From Zygnema cylindricum (lineage: Eukaryota; Streptophyta; Zygnematophyceae; Zygnematales; Zygnemataceae): a stretch of DNA of 64,000 nucleotides. Numbering within the stretch: position 1 is the stretch's first letter; each line of letters starts with the position of its first letter. The translations under genes were made by a program, and so were the position numbers. The DNA lies in assembly GCA_037447655.1 (NCBI GenBank), contig JBBHKE010003374.1:62001-126000 (forward strand), read 5' to 3'. Positions 11,979-24,800 of the stretch are shown piece by piece. Under the pieces are notes generated by a model. It was given only the letters and a program-made list of their open reading frames with translations, did not search any database and had not been told where the DNA came from.

Positions 11979-12613
11979 TGCGTGGTTCACACTTGGAAAA
12001 ATGGGAAAACGATGTCATAAATTTTGGGATCCGTACGCCAAATTTCATAAAATGACAAAAAACGTGGCGGTGACGGTTGGGGCGGTTGGTTTCGACCGTT
12101 TTGGAGCGTAGCGGCGGACAAAAGATGCAGTTCTATGCGTCAAAACTCGACAGCTGCGTAAAGCAAACGTCAACTGCCGTCCGCCATCGGACATCATGTT
12201 CGGAATGCACTTTTTCGTTTTTGAAGAATTTCGAAAACGAAGCGCACGGACGTGAACCGTACAGGAATTCATTCCGTCGCAAACTTATGAACAAACTAGG
12301 GGACCAATCACATAAGAGAACACGTAATGTCAAAAAAAAAAAAAAACACCGATGGAAAAAAAAAGGGCATGTCCAAAGTTCCTTCGCGGTTATTTTCGGT
12401 CTGTACAAACGCTTGCGTGGCAATACATTTTGGTTTGGAAGGATTCGTACATATCATGTCCGCAAAGCGTTTCCTTTTTCGCACGGGCAAGTGGCTCGTA
12501 TCACGACACGCTAGTTGACGTAAGATAGCGTCACGTGCCAGTTCACGGCGGACAAAAAAAAGTACCATTTTCATACCATTTCGTTTTCCCCTTTTTCAAG
12601 TGTGAACCACGCA
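11979..12613. mobile_element. TIR element H, non-autonomous
   Basis: TGCGTGGTTCACACTTG (11979-11995) is perfectly inverted at 12597-12613, and similarity continues inwards for about another 20 bp (GGGAAAACGA on the left). No clear target duplication could be read. Only one copy is in the window. The two overlapping frames over the middle do not look like a transposase. Confidence 0.7.
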
Positions 12614-12893
12614 AGAGTTCAGAGCAAATGCGTCTCTGTCTGGCCCGATTATGAATGTACAGTTTCTCTGTTGCAGCCGTGCATCATGGGAAGAACCCTC
12701 TCCTGCGCTTGACTTTTTCGTTTCTATGTCTCAGTTCGACTGGCTACTTAATTTCAACTGACAAGATTCGACTACAGTACCCGTGGGGCTAAAATGTTAG
12801 CTGGCGTGAGATTTACAGGTCGGTTTTCAAAAGTCGAACGCAGTCAGTAAGTCACCGTCAGTTCGTACCAGGCTTGCATGAATTGCTGTGCTG

Positions 12894-13361
12894 TACTATT
12901 GCTGTATTATTAGCGTTGTGTACGCTAATTCCGTCCCGCTTTTTTTTTTTTTATTCTCCATTAGCGTAGTTCATTCTATTTTTTTCTTTACTCTAATTAG
13001 GGTTAGTTTTTTAGTACCGTACAAAATGGAAGTACGCCATCAGTCAATTAGTGTGGTGTACGGAGAGTGTCAGACCGTACAAAATTGTACCTTTTTAAGT
13101 GAAAAAGTATAATTAATGAGTTTTAGTAGCCGCGGACGCATGAGAATGTGCGCTCTAAAACGGGGGTCTAATCGGGCTGTCAAATATCACGTTCGCACAT
13201 ATTAGTCCAGCAACCAAGTTTCGACTGTGTGAACGTACCATTTGTGTATGATTTGTCAGATTTTGTTTGAATACCTATATTAGTGTAAGCATGTTGCGAC
13301 CGACATTTATTTTTTTCTTTACACTAATAATTTCTATACGCTAATAACGATTCAAGGTGTA
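12894..13361. mobile_element. TIR element A2, related to A1
   Basis: The right end is CTAATAACGATTCAAGGTG followed by TA; the left end is more decayed (TACTATTGCTGTATTATTAG). The internal ACCGTACAAAATTGTACC block matches A1. Element D1 is inserted at the TA that bounds its right end. Confidence 0.6.
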
Positions 13362-13717
13362 GTGTTGGGTATCGAGGACCTTTTGCCGATATTCGATATA
13401 TATCGAATTTCAGGTACCCGATATTCGATATATCGCTTCGATATATCGAAAACCAAATTTTCGCGATATATTTCGATATATCGCCAATATATCGTATCGC
13501 CGATATATCGTACCATAAAAAAAATCGTTTTTTCTCAACCCCCCCAAAATTCGTACGATTTTCCGTATGAATACTGTACGGACACTCCTTTTTTGCGATA
13601 TATATCGCGATAATTTATGTTGGTCCCGGTACGATATATCGAGGAATCTGCTCGATCGATATTCGATATATCGAATATCGAAATTATCGCGATATGAATT
13701 AACCCGATACCCAACAC
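13362..13717. mobile_element. TIR element D1, rich in CGATATATCG palindromes
   Basis: Ends GTGTTGGGTATCG and CGATACCCAACAC are perfect inverses flanked by TA (13360-13361 and 13718-13719). The interior is largely made of CGATATATCG, TATCGATA and CGATATTCGATA words separated by short unique spacers. No coding capacity. Four more members (14424, 39392, 40473, 57501) share ends and style. Confidence 0.8.
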
Positions 13718-13719
13718 TA

Positions 13720-14421
13720 ACTTCAATAGATGCCACGTGTGCATCCAGGAATTTACGGTGTAGACATAGCAAGTTTCTACAACTGAAATACATAAAGGTT
13801 TGAGCTATTTTCGCCTTAATTGTTTTTCTATTTACACCTCATGTACCTTCTATACGCAATTTCTTGAGCCACCGAACGCCCAATGTACAAGTGTTGCCAA
13901 CGTCAACACTGAAAATTGTCGGTGTTCGTACGTGATTTACTTTATTTCGTACTTCGTACGTTTTACTCGGCGATTGTGTGTCATCCACATCTAACGGCTC
14001 TGGTTTCCTTCACGTGTTCAAAAATCCAAAATGCTTTAACAGTTAGATTCCTACCTCCACACCACAAATAGTTCAAAGAATTTTTAAGTTTTGTCATTTT
14101 GATCTCCATGCCGCAAAACTCTGCGTACGAACACCAACAATTTTCAATGTTCGGTTTTGGAGTTTTACAGCTCTTGTACTTTCATATACGTCCGCACGTG
14201 AAATTAAGTATATAAGGAGAAAACACTGTACTGTACTGTAGCTCCCGCTTACATAAAACTGTACAAAATTGAGGAGGCGATATACGTCCTTCCTATTTTA
14301 TTCTTTCGATACTATCATGTACGAATACGGACTATTTAGACTAAATCTAAGCAGTTACCACAGTTGATCATAAATAGCCCTATTAACCAACTAGGAGTTT
14401 GGACGTTGAAACCGTCGTAAC
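13720..14421. other. No gene seen
   Basis: Intergenic sequence between two copies of the D family. GTAC-containing words are frequent. Nothing else is recognisable. Confidence 0.4.
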
Positions 14422-14423
14422 TA

Positions 14424-14799
14424 GAGTTGCGTATCGAGGACCCTTTGCCGATATTCGATGTATATCGAATTCCAGGTACCCGATAATCGATATATCGCTT
14501 CGATATATCGAAACCATCGAAAACCAAATAATCGCGATATATCTCCGATATATCGTATCGACAATATATCGAGCCATAAAAAAAATGAAATTTCTATTTT
14601 TTTTTTCAAACCCCCCTATCCGTATGAATTTTACGTACGATTTTCCGTACAGTGGCTGTACGGACACCCATTTTTTGCGATATATATCGCGATGATTTAT
14701 GTTGGTCCCGGTACGATATATCGAGGAATCTGCTCAATCGATATTCAATATATCGAATATCGAAATTATCGCGATATGAATTAACCCGATACCCAACAC
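14424..14799. mobile_element. TIR element D2, rich in CGATATATCG palindromes
   Basis: Very close to D1: the left end starts at GAGTTGCGTATCGAGGACC, the right end is CGATACCCAACAC, and TA flanks both sides (14422-14423 and 14800-14801). It appears inserted into an older A-family element whose remainder continues to 15226. Confidence 0.75.
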
Positions 14800-14801
14800 T
14801 A

Positions 14802-15226
14802 AAAATTAGAATGTATGTTTTTTTTCAAAATTTTCAAATTCTTAATTAGCGTAAACCATAGTTCAAAAGTAGGTGAAAGTAGGCCCATACAATATGCCTA
14901 TTGTATGCAAAACATACAGTATGACCTTAAGACCCATATTGTATTCGGACCTATTCGGACCAATTAAAACATTCGGACGAAAAATTGGACCAATTAAAAC
15001 TTTCGGACGGAATTTTTTTATTTACACCGTCAGATTCGCACGATCGAACGGTCGCTGATAAAAGTAACGATCTAAAAGATCACATGAAAAGCCCATAACA
15101 CAACTTACGATAAAGGCGCCGACCTAAGGCCTACCATAAAAACGCCTACTTTTGAACTATGGCGTAAACCACGGTAATTTTTCATGTACGCTAAAGAAAC
15201 TTCTACGCTAATAACGATTGGCGGTG
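14802..15226. mobile_element. Remnant of an A-family element interrupted by M2
   Basis: The left part (TTTTCAAATTCTTAATTAGC) matches the inverse of 35871-35905 in element A3, and the right part ends CTAATAACGATTGGCGGTG before TA. It is split by element M2. Its left end was probably displaced by D2. Confidence 0.55.
14856..15162. mobile_element. TIR element M2 with CGTAAA target duplication
   Basis: CCATAGTTCAAAAGTAGG at the left end and its inverse at the right end are flanked by CGTAAA on both sides (14850-14855 and 15163-15168). The order of internal blocks (CATACAATATGCC, AAACATACA) is inverted relative to M1. It is nested in an A-family remnant. Confidence 0.8.
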
Positions 15227-15245
15227 TACTGTCCCGTATTTATAC

Positions 15246-15312
15246 TTGCTGTCGTAGGCGTTTGCGCGGAGGGAAAATCCTGTCTGCGAAGTGTGTTTCC
15301 CTATATGTACGG
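15246..15312. repeat. Inverted partner of the segment at 10296-10370
   Basis: The reverse complement aligns with 10296-10370. The repeat unit boundaries are not clear. Confidence 0.45.
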
Positions 15313-15819
15313 TACCTACGTTTACACATCAGGTAGGGCCTTTCTTTGACCATGCTCTTTGCCAACAGTTCCGTTTTGCAATCGCACTGAAAACATGTCG
15401 AAAGTCTGATTAATGCCACGACGTTTGTAATTTCAAACGCTTGCTGCATCGTTTTCAAACGAAGACCAATAATCTCAAGCGTACACACCCAATCCAACGC
15501 TCCAATATAGAGCTTGCAGGAATTTGTACCCACCAATGCTATTTAATATTGAATTAAAGCATTTACTTCTTGAGCCGCTGGTGGTGTGGTCCACAACAAA
15601 ATAAGATCAACAAACCACTTCAACTGTTGTAAAAATGTAAAATATTTATTTCGACTTTGAAGTTCAAACTTTGAAAATTTGCGTTCGAAAGTCTCGACTT
15701 TTCCCGCCAAAATTAGCCAATCCCCTTCTTCCTCTTCGCACGCGTGAAATGTTACAGGCTCCAAAAAGTCGAAACCAGCGCTTCAAAGTCCAGACGAAGG
15801 CCTCGCAGAAAGCAGGGCT
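15313..15819. other. Proximal 5' flank of MET1
   Basis: No gene is seen. The last part probably contains the MET1 promoter, but no TATA box is obvious. Confidence 0.4.
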
Positions 15820-15862
15820 AGAGAGGGAAAGAGAGAGGGAGAGAGTGGTAGAGGGAGAGAGC
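15820..15862 (+). repeat. GA tract just upstream of the MET1 start
   Basis: About 40 bp of GAGAGGGA-type purine repeat ends 10 bp before the MET1 ATG and so probably lies in its 5' UTR. GA repeats in plant promoters and leaders can bind BBR/BPC proteins; this role is inferred. Confidence 0.55.
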
Positions 15863-15871
15863 TAGATAGCT

Positions 15872-18800
15872 ATGGCGGCTGAGGTGAAAATGCAGGGACC
15901 CATGGAGACGATAGGGGCTAAGAAAAGGCCTGCCAGTGGGTATTTGAAACAATTAAGCAAAGGAAAGAAAGGAAAAATAGAACCAGAGGAGACGAGAGTG
16001 ATTGATTTGGAAAGGATTGAAGTTAAATCTGAAATTGGACTGAATTCTATTGTCAGCAGGCTTAGGAGAGGAGCAAAAGCGACAATTATCAGTTATAAAG
16101 AGAAGAAAATCAATGGTAGAAGAGACGGGGATGAATATGTAAAGGTGAAAGACGAAAATGTCGCTGATTCAGGTGAGAAAATTGCTGGAAAATATACAAT
16201 TTTCATCAATAAATATATCAAGAATGTTCTTTGTCGACACATTTGATTGGAGGAGAGTTGGAGGAGAGTGACAGATAGGAGATTTTAAGGTTTGTTCAAA
16301 TGTTAAAGGGTTTAGAGCTGGTTTTTTTTTTTTTTTTGGTTCTAGTCTTGATTTTTTTCTGCTAAGATTTTGTTGAAAAACGTTTGTTTTCCCAAGCAAT
16401 GGAAATAGTGGTGACAGTAAATTTGGGTGGAGATTGGTGCTAGGTGTGCAACATCTCTCCCTCTCCCTCTCCCGCTCCCTCTCCCTCCCCTCTCTCTCTC
16501 CCTCTCCCTCTCTCACTCCCTCTCCCTCTTTGATCTCTTCGGTCTCGAACTGCCTGCATCCTGACTGCCAGTGATCCGCCAGCACATGCCATTCAAGGAT
16601 TGACTGGACGCAATCCCCACACCATTCAATTTTGGTCGATTCGACACTACAATCAGACAGTGGCTTTGGAGTCATGGAAGGAGGGGTCTCCTTCAATGCA
16701 CCTGGAGGGCTTGGTTTTGCCAAATACTGTGGCCTCTGGAAAGGAGCAGGTAGGGAGAGGGAGGGCGAGAGAGGGAGATGGTGAGTGGGAGGCAGAGGGT
16801 GAGTGAGAGGGAGAGGGAGAGGAAGAGGGAGAGGGAGAGGGAGGGAGAGGGGGAGAGGAAGAGAGGCAGAGAGAGGGAGTGGGTGGGAGGGCGGCAATAG
16901 TTTTTAGTTCTTTTTGGGTGTTTTTAGTAGTTTTGAGGTTTAAAATGCTTCTATTATGAAGTTTGGGATTTTTCTTCTTTCAAAATGGTAAAGATTCTCC
17001 AAATGCTTTGCCTGATTTTTAATAAGCTGTGAAATTCCTCCTTTGTAGTCAGCTGGAAAATCTTCACATGAGGCTCATGCTAGAAAACCTTAAAACCCCA
17101 ATAAAAAACCCTGGTAAACCATAGAAAGCCTCTGTAATCAGCTGGAAAATCTTTACACTGGGCTCAAAAAATGTGGCATTTAAAATGATTGATAAAGTTT
17201 TAATTTTTCGAAGACTGTTTTTCTTCTGACTTTGTGATCGTGTTTGGTGAGTCTTGTTCAGCATTATTTTTTGCGTTGGTTTGGATTTTCTTTCTTTTTC
17301 GAGAGAGGGCGAGAAAGAGAGAAGGATAGAGAGGGAGAAGGAGAGAGGGGGAGAAGGAGAGATGGGGAGAGAACAATCCACTTAATCTTCCTGTATTAAC
17401 ATCTTGTGTTCCAATGCTCCCTATCACTATGTAATTATACTGCAATTAGTAATTTTCAATCCATAAGGCACCCACAGATTTTTTTTTAGCTTACTGTGAT
17501 TACTTTTTGTAGTGTACATTTTAGCTTATTCTGTTTATACCCAGTATGTGCTAATGGAATCTTTTTGTCAAATGCATTTTCGAGTTGAATAGAACTTGCA
17601 GGAATTTCTTAGTACTTTTTATTTTTATTATTTTTTTATTTTTTGGCTTGTCTTCCTCCCCAGCCTCTTGAACCGATTTTAGACATTGTTGGGAAGATTG
17701 AAGGGTATCGTTTTTTTTATTAGAGCAAATTTTTTGTTTCACTTTTCTATCCTAGTTCGTCTGTCAACGGTAAATGTCAATTTTCATTTGATGATCCCAG
17801 TTTTTGAAAAATAATTCCTGAAAGAGAACGTACAACTTACAAACAAGCAACTGGCAATGCAGGTATATGTTTGTATAACCTGTATCTGTTTGTATATGGT
17901 TTGTATATGTTTGCATGTGTTTGTTTATGTGTGTATATGTTAGTATATATAGTTCGTGTATGTTTGAGAAGGCAGTTCTGCTTTTTTTTACAGGGATTAC
18001 GATGCACTGAACTTGGACCAGTTATTGATTGGCATATTGATGGCTACGAAAAAGGAGCTTCACCTGCCTCTATTCGAGTTTCGACAGAATCGGCTGACTA
18101 TACCATCAGCAAGCCAGCTGCCAAATATCGAAAAGTATTCGAGAAAACACAGGTGATGACCATAAGATGGAGAGTTGATTGTTGACAAATTTATGCAAAC
18201 CAAATTGCAAAAATGTGTTTTCTTCATTCTTACTAAATGTGATGCAGAGGGATTTAAAGACACTGTTCTGGAAAGATACTGACTTGCTTACATGGCTGCC
18301 TTTTTTATAATTCAGGAAAAGGCTAATCTATGCGTAGAAGTATTCCGTGCTTTATCGAAACCGGACGGAGGGAATCCAGACTTGTCATACTCGGAACTTG
18401 TAGCCAAAGTTTCTCAAGCCATGAGAGGAAGGGAGAAGCCCGGAGCAAAATCATACTTTGCTAATGGACCACTTTTACAACATGGTACTTTTGTTGCTCA
18501 GCAACTCTCTAATCTTGACAAAACAGCAACTGAAAGTGATCAGCTCTTCGCAGACTTGGACGCTATAAGGTGATTCATTCCTCCACTTGCTTCTGATGCG
18601 TCTATGCTGTCCAAATGTTTATTGCACAAAATTGTCAGTGTGAACTTTTGTGAGAGCTGACCATCAATTTACAGCTTGCCCGGTGTCTGAACTTTTTCCA
18701 GCTCCAGGCAATGCCAATGGTGAATCTCTCTCCCTCTCCCTCTCCCTCTCTCCTCTCTGACTTCCTCTCGAAAATCCAAAGCGTCGAATGGAATGTTTAG

Positions 18801-21800
18801 AATATCGTGGTGAACAGGAAGCAGCTGCTGTAAGACAGCCACCAAAAGCTCTCACTATTGGTCAACCGATAGTTAAAGCAAGCAGGCAGTCATTAAGTTC
18901 TGATGGATTGGCCTCTCCTATTACGACCGATGAGGAATATGCACGTAAACTTGCGTTACAAGGACAGCTACCAACTCGACATGTGGTCCATACAGTGAGG
19001 GGCAAGTTAGCAACCATTTTTTTTTAACTTCGTATGTCTGTTCAACCAAATATGCTGATTGACAGAGAGTCTTGCATATTTTTTTATATTTTTTTATATT
19101 TTAGCATGAATTTTGCATCGGTAAGTTCAATGTCGGCGAGTGACATAATGTGAAAGTTTCAGAGCAAGTAGTTGATGGGGTTCTTTACTATTATAGGTAA
19201 AGTGGTATCTGTGGAGACAGTTTATGTGTAATAATAATTTAATTCATAGTCTGAAAAGCTTGACTTCTTGTTGCAGCTCTTCCAAAAACTTATGTCAAGA
19301 TCAGCGAATCCGAGATTGCTGATGACTACCCTCAGCCAACATATTTTGTGGTGCGTATTTCTTCCACCCTTCACAAATAATTATAAATTCATAGAATAAT
19401 TCGTAAATTCAAATCAGCCAAGTTACGTTTCACGGATTGTAAATTTCCTCTGTTCCCAACATCATTTGGTGCATCTAGCCAATTTTTTCTCAGCCAAATT
19501 ATTTTATCATGAGCCTTTTTTCCATTGATTCAAAAACGTTTTCATAAATAGTTCATAAATCCAACTAAGCCATGCTATATTTCATGGTTTACAAATTACT
19601 TATCAACATGGTTTAGTGCGATAGATTTAATGGGCTTAGAGCTTGTTAATCTTAGATTTAATATCGGGAGATCCCTTTCACTTCAACATGAAGTTGTCCT
19701 GGAGCTATTTTCAAGGGAATTTCTGATTTCAATAGTTTGCATACTGTATTCACGTGTCGTGATTTCTTTTTTGTATGTTTTATGATTTCAATACTAGATA
19801 TAGCGTACTTATTTACAGTTGAGGTCTCCTTTCTCTGTTAAAATTGTACAGAAATCTCAAGATGAATGCAACGAACTTGACATTTTTGAAGGAGAAGATG
19901 AGGTGGACTTTGTCTATCGCGAGGAGAAAAAACTCGAGGATTGGACTTTGTATAATGGAGAACTTCGTCTTATTTCACTCGAGATGCTCCCAATGTTAGC
20001 AGGAGTGGATGAAGACATAACAATTTTTGGTTCAGGAATAGTCTCCACCGATGATGGAGGTTACCATATTTCTGAACAGAAAAGTTCAGGTTCCAATAGT
20101 TCTCCTTTGGTTTCAGATAATGGTTCAGAGAAAGAAGGGAAAACTGTCCCTGAAGTCGCTGGAGGCAGCAATTCTTCACCACCAAACGATGCTGGAGGCC
20201 TTAGAATATATTTAAGTGCTATTAGAGAATGGAAGGTGGAGTTTGGAGCCAATATGCTCTTTGTTTGGATAAAGACAGACATGTTTTGGTATAGATTGGG
20301 AAAACCATCGTCGCAATTTAAGGCATTTTATGGGCCTGTTTTGCAAATAGCCGAGCTTGCAGTTCATGTTATTGCGATGTTGAAAGCGGAATCACGAGTT
20401 TCACGGCTCTCCTTTTTGGATATTGTTAACAGGGTTGCCAATGAGGTAAGTGAATCAAAATTATGTGGGTAAATGCGTAATTACGCTACGGACATATTTA
20501 AGGTTGGAAGTCATTATTGAATTTGGAACATTCATATCTGGATGTCTAATTTTAATGTAATGTATATGCATGAGATGTTGGTACGGAAATCACAATCCAT
20601 GTGATTTAATTTCTTGCTGATAGAAAACTTGTCATTTGAGAGTGTCCCAAGGCCGGCCTTTTTTTGAATCTTCATCAAGAAGTTTACCCAATTTTGTTGT
20701 GTTATCAGCCACAAAAAACCAAGATAGCATATTTGTTTTACTTGCTCTTGTTGAAATTGCAGAGGAAGAAAGATAAGAACAAGACACCTACAAAACAGGA
20801 TGTGGCAAAAATGGAACGGTATATGGTAGTCCATGGTCAAATTATTTTACAACAATTGAGGGAGTACCCAGATCCGACCATCCAGAAAAGCGCATTCGCG
20901 TCGGGGCTTGAAATGAAAATGCTCGAAAGGCAGCACATTAAACTAAAGGTCACAAAGAAGGTTCTTAAAAGGGCGGCGATTCGAAACAACAATCCAAGTG
21001 CTAATCTCAGACCAGATGCAACAAAACGAAAGCCGATGCCTGCGACGACAACAAGGCTTATTAAAGGAATCTGGAGTAGTTTCTATGAGAAAATGGCCTC
21101 ATTTGCAGTTGCGGAAGGTTCCAACGAGGGAGAGGTTGATGAGGAGGGAGAGAATGGGGTGGAGGAGACCGAAGAGCAAGATAGCGATGAAGACGAGGAT
21201 ACTTTAATGACAGAACGAACAGACAGGGGGATTGGGGAGCCACGCGTGGTTTTAAAGAAATGTAAAAATGCAGACATGGTTCACAAATTTATCGGGAAAC
21301 CGATAGGAAAAATGCCCGATGGAAGAGCTTTGTTCGGTAAAGCAATAGTTAATGGAGGCGAGATTGGACTACTTTCGGGTGTACTGGCAGATATAGAGAC
21401 TTCTGACGAATCTTATAGTGTTATGCTTCTGGTGGAATATATGTGGAAAGAGGGAGATGGGACGTCCATGATCCATGGACGGGTCCTGGAGAAAGGATGT
21501 GAAACTCTTCTGGGAAATGTTGCTGATGAAAGAGAAATTTTTTTAACTGAAAAATGTGAAGACGTCAGTTTGGATGTCATCAGGTAAATTTTCTTTTTTA
21601 TTATTCGGTTTTTTAGCAAGCTAGCATCACCTATCCTTCTTCTGTACTCTTCTTTTCACATGAGATGTTTATCGCGACTTCAAACTTTGTAAGAAATGCA
21701 TCTGTCGGTTGTGGTTTAATAGAGAATGGAATTTTCTGCCATTGGTCAATAGGACATAGATGGATTTGAGTCTCTATATACTGCATAGTGCATAAATATA

Positions 21801-24800
21801 TATTTATTGCATTTAGATAAGTGGTCATTCTTTCTTTGAGCTTTAGATTCTTTTTCTTATACACTTCACTATCTTAGAAGATGTTACAACTAAAGTCGCC
21901 GTAAACAGCGAAGTAAAGAAAAAAAGACAAGAAGAAGAAAAGAAGTGAAAAAATAAGTATTGAGAAAAGTGTGAAAATGTGTCACATGCAGTTTGAAATC
22001 AAGATTTTTCAACTTCTTTACTCTAGATCTAATCCTATATTAGAGTTGCATGCTGATAAATCAAGTTAGATGTTAAAGTAAGTTGGGTTTTTGTGTCATG
22101 ACATTATGCCAAGATGTTTGCCATTTTCCAATTCCCAGATGTCCAATTGTTTTGGAGCGAAAAGAAAGCCAATGGGGTCATGAATATCGAAAGAAGCAAT
22201 TTCAAATTTATCAAGAGGACAAGATACGAGCAAAGGATCGACAAGAAAAGGGACTTCCTATGGAGTATTTCTATCAACGTCTTTATGTTCCGGATAAGGG
22301 TGGTTTTTTCGATTTACCAAAGGAACTTGGACTTGGTTATGGGGTTTGTAATGCTTGCAAACTTGAAGAAACTAAGAGAAAGACAAAAGAAATAGAACTG
22401 TTACCGGATTCCGGCGGTTTCCGAAAAGAGGATAAAGAATATATGATCAACGACTTTTTGTATTTGGAATCAGAGGCGTTTACCAAAGCGAAAGACTCTG
22501 AATGTGTGAGCGAAAAGTTTAAAGGAAGTCGAAATGTGGGACTGAAGCCATGGGCTATCGGGCAATTGCTGAAAGTTGAGAGCAAAAATGGGAAAGGATC
22601 ATGGAAAACTGGTTCGAAACAAATTACGGTTCGACGGTTTTTCAGACCAGAGGAGATAAGCCAAGATTTGGCATACAAATCCGATTTGCGTGAGGTAAAT
22701 TTTCTGCATTCAATAATGCTGAATCGCCTCTTTTTGCAATATTTGATTGATTAGTATCAGGTTGGACTTTTTATGCATTTAAAGTCGTAAAAAAGAAAAA
22801 AAATGATAAAGAAACTAGTAGGAATCATTTTTGCCATGACTGAATATTGTCCCATTTCCACTGAAGCAAAATACATAGTTAAAAAAAAAAATGTGATGAC
22901 GATGGGGAATAAAACGTATATCGAAATAATGAATCATGAACATGATTGTCTCTTCCTTGAAAATTTATACCGAAATTACAAATCATCAATAACAAATCAT
23001 CAACATGATTGTCTCCTGTTTGAATTATCTTTTGCCAAAGTGGTGATAAATCTGGAAGGGACTTGGAGCTTAAATCAGAGGAGAAGATTTTACCATCTAG
23101 AAGATGAAATTCAAATTTTCTTGTTTCTTAGAAAGGAATAAGCAGTAATTTTGTATCAAGATGGTACTTGTTCTCAAATCTAACAGAGGGTTAAACTTAT
23201 TACAGTAATATGGGCAGTCATTAATTGCTTATTTAACAGAAGCTCTGCTAACTCTATTTCCTCTTGCCATTTACCTTTCAAGTGGTCTGAAGGCATATGA
23301 TGATTACAAGGACTTTGATCTGTTGTGACGCTTATGATTTTTTTTTGTCGTGGAACAGGTTTATTATTCACAGAAGACAGTTACTTTGACTATGAATGAA
23401 GTGGTAGGAAAATGCAAGGTTTTCAGACAGGATGCTGGGAGAGGCGATGTTTTGGAGGGAGGAGATGACACATTTTTCTGTTGCAGCAGTTTTGATCCAA
23501 AAACAGATAAATTAACCAGTGCGGTATGTTTTTATTTGCTTTGATTATACTTGAAGAGTCTTTTCGCTCCTCTCCTCGTTGACTCCATCCATCCTTCGCT
23601 CTCTTTAGAATAGCCTTTTTTGTCGTTTTCCTTTATTCAGTTGGATTTCTTGTCACCCATAAGTTGCCTGCACACAAAATCTTATTATCCTTTACATTTA
23701 TTTTATGACTGAAGAATTACAAAGCCAACCAATTTTCAGTTTTTTTTTTATCTCAAATTTTGTCATAAATGATATGGAAAAAAAAAAGTTTACGATGGCC
23801 ATCAGTCATCAGTTCTTTTTTCTCTTCCTTGCAGGTGCCCAAAGAAGTAGACTTCTCAAAAAGAAAGACATCAGAAGAGAGCCTTAAGAAAAATAAAGGC
23901 AAAGAGAAAATTTCGGAGGAAGAGCAGTTAGCAGCTCTCTCTGCCGCTCGAAAAGGCAAAGGAAAGGTAGTTCATTCTGAGGTTACTAAGGAGATAAAGT
24001 GTGACAAAGACGAAAGAAAACTCGCAACTCTTGATATATTTGCAGGTTGTGGAGGTCTTTCTGAAGGCTTGCAACAATCAGGTAAGGGGATCAAAACCTC
24101 TTTTTGTCCATGGGATGAACTATAAGACTGAGTTTAAAGAGAATAATTGAGTAGAATTGAATAGTTTTTTTCTGTTTGTTGTTCATAGAACACTTTTATC
24201 CTCTTGATCTGTGTTTACCGAAGTTAAGCTGTAATGTTAGAATTGGGAAAACGTGCAGATAACAAATTGGAAATATGTGTTTTTCACGGTTTAAACAGCT
24301 ATAAATCTTTTACTAGCTATGCAAAAAATATTTCTTATTTTTACTCATCAACTAAAAGGTGATATATATTTATATTGGCAACTCTCTGTTGGAATCTGGT
24401 CCTTCAATAGATTTGTGAACCTCTCAAATTTCACCTTAGAGTTTCGAATAGCTTTTAATAGATTCATAGGTGAGAATCGTTTTGACTTTCTGCCTTAGGA
24501 ACAGATCTCAAGCCCTTTTAACGACACCGGTTGTTATCTGACATTGGTTCTCTCATCCAAAATGAAATGTCATGTTTTTGGGATTTTTCCATGTCAACCT
24601 GATATAACAAATATAAGTTTCTGAAAAGGAAGTTACCAGGCCTCAAAAAGAATAAATTTTGGGCCTTAAACCATGAACCAAAGGAGCTCGCAGACTTAAG
24701 CCCAGTAGTCTCAGAATTTCTGGAGGTCTATTCTCAAAGCAAAAATCTTCACTTGATGAAGATTTTCGACACAAAACATGCAGTGCTGGTGATGCCACTT

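Noticed and set aside
16169-16897. 242-codon minus-strand frame over MET1 exon 2
   Set aside because: Low-complexity Pro/Leu/Ser encoded by the GA/CT tracts, antisense to a real exon.
18655-18801. In-frame stop (TGA at 18758) in MET1 exon 5/6 region as a nonsense lesion
   Set aside because: An 81-nt intron (18720-18800) with GT-AG borders removes it and restores phase on both sides, so no lesion is needed.
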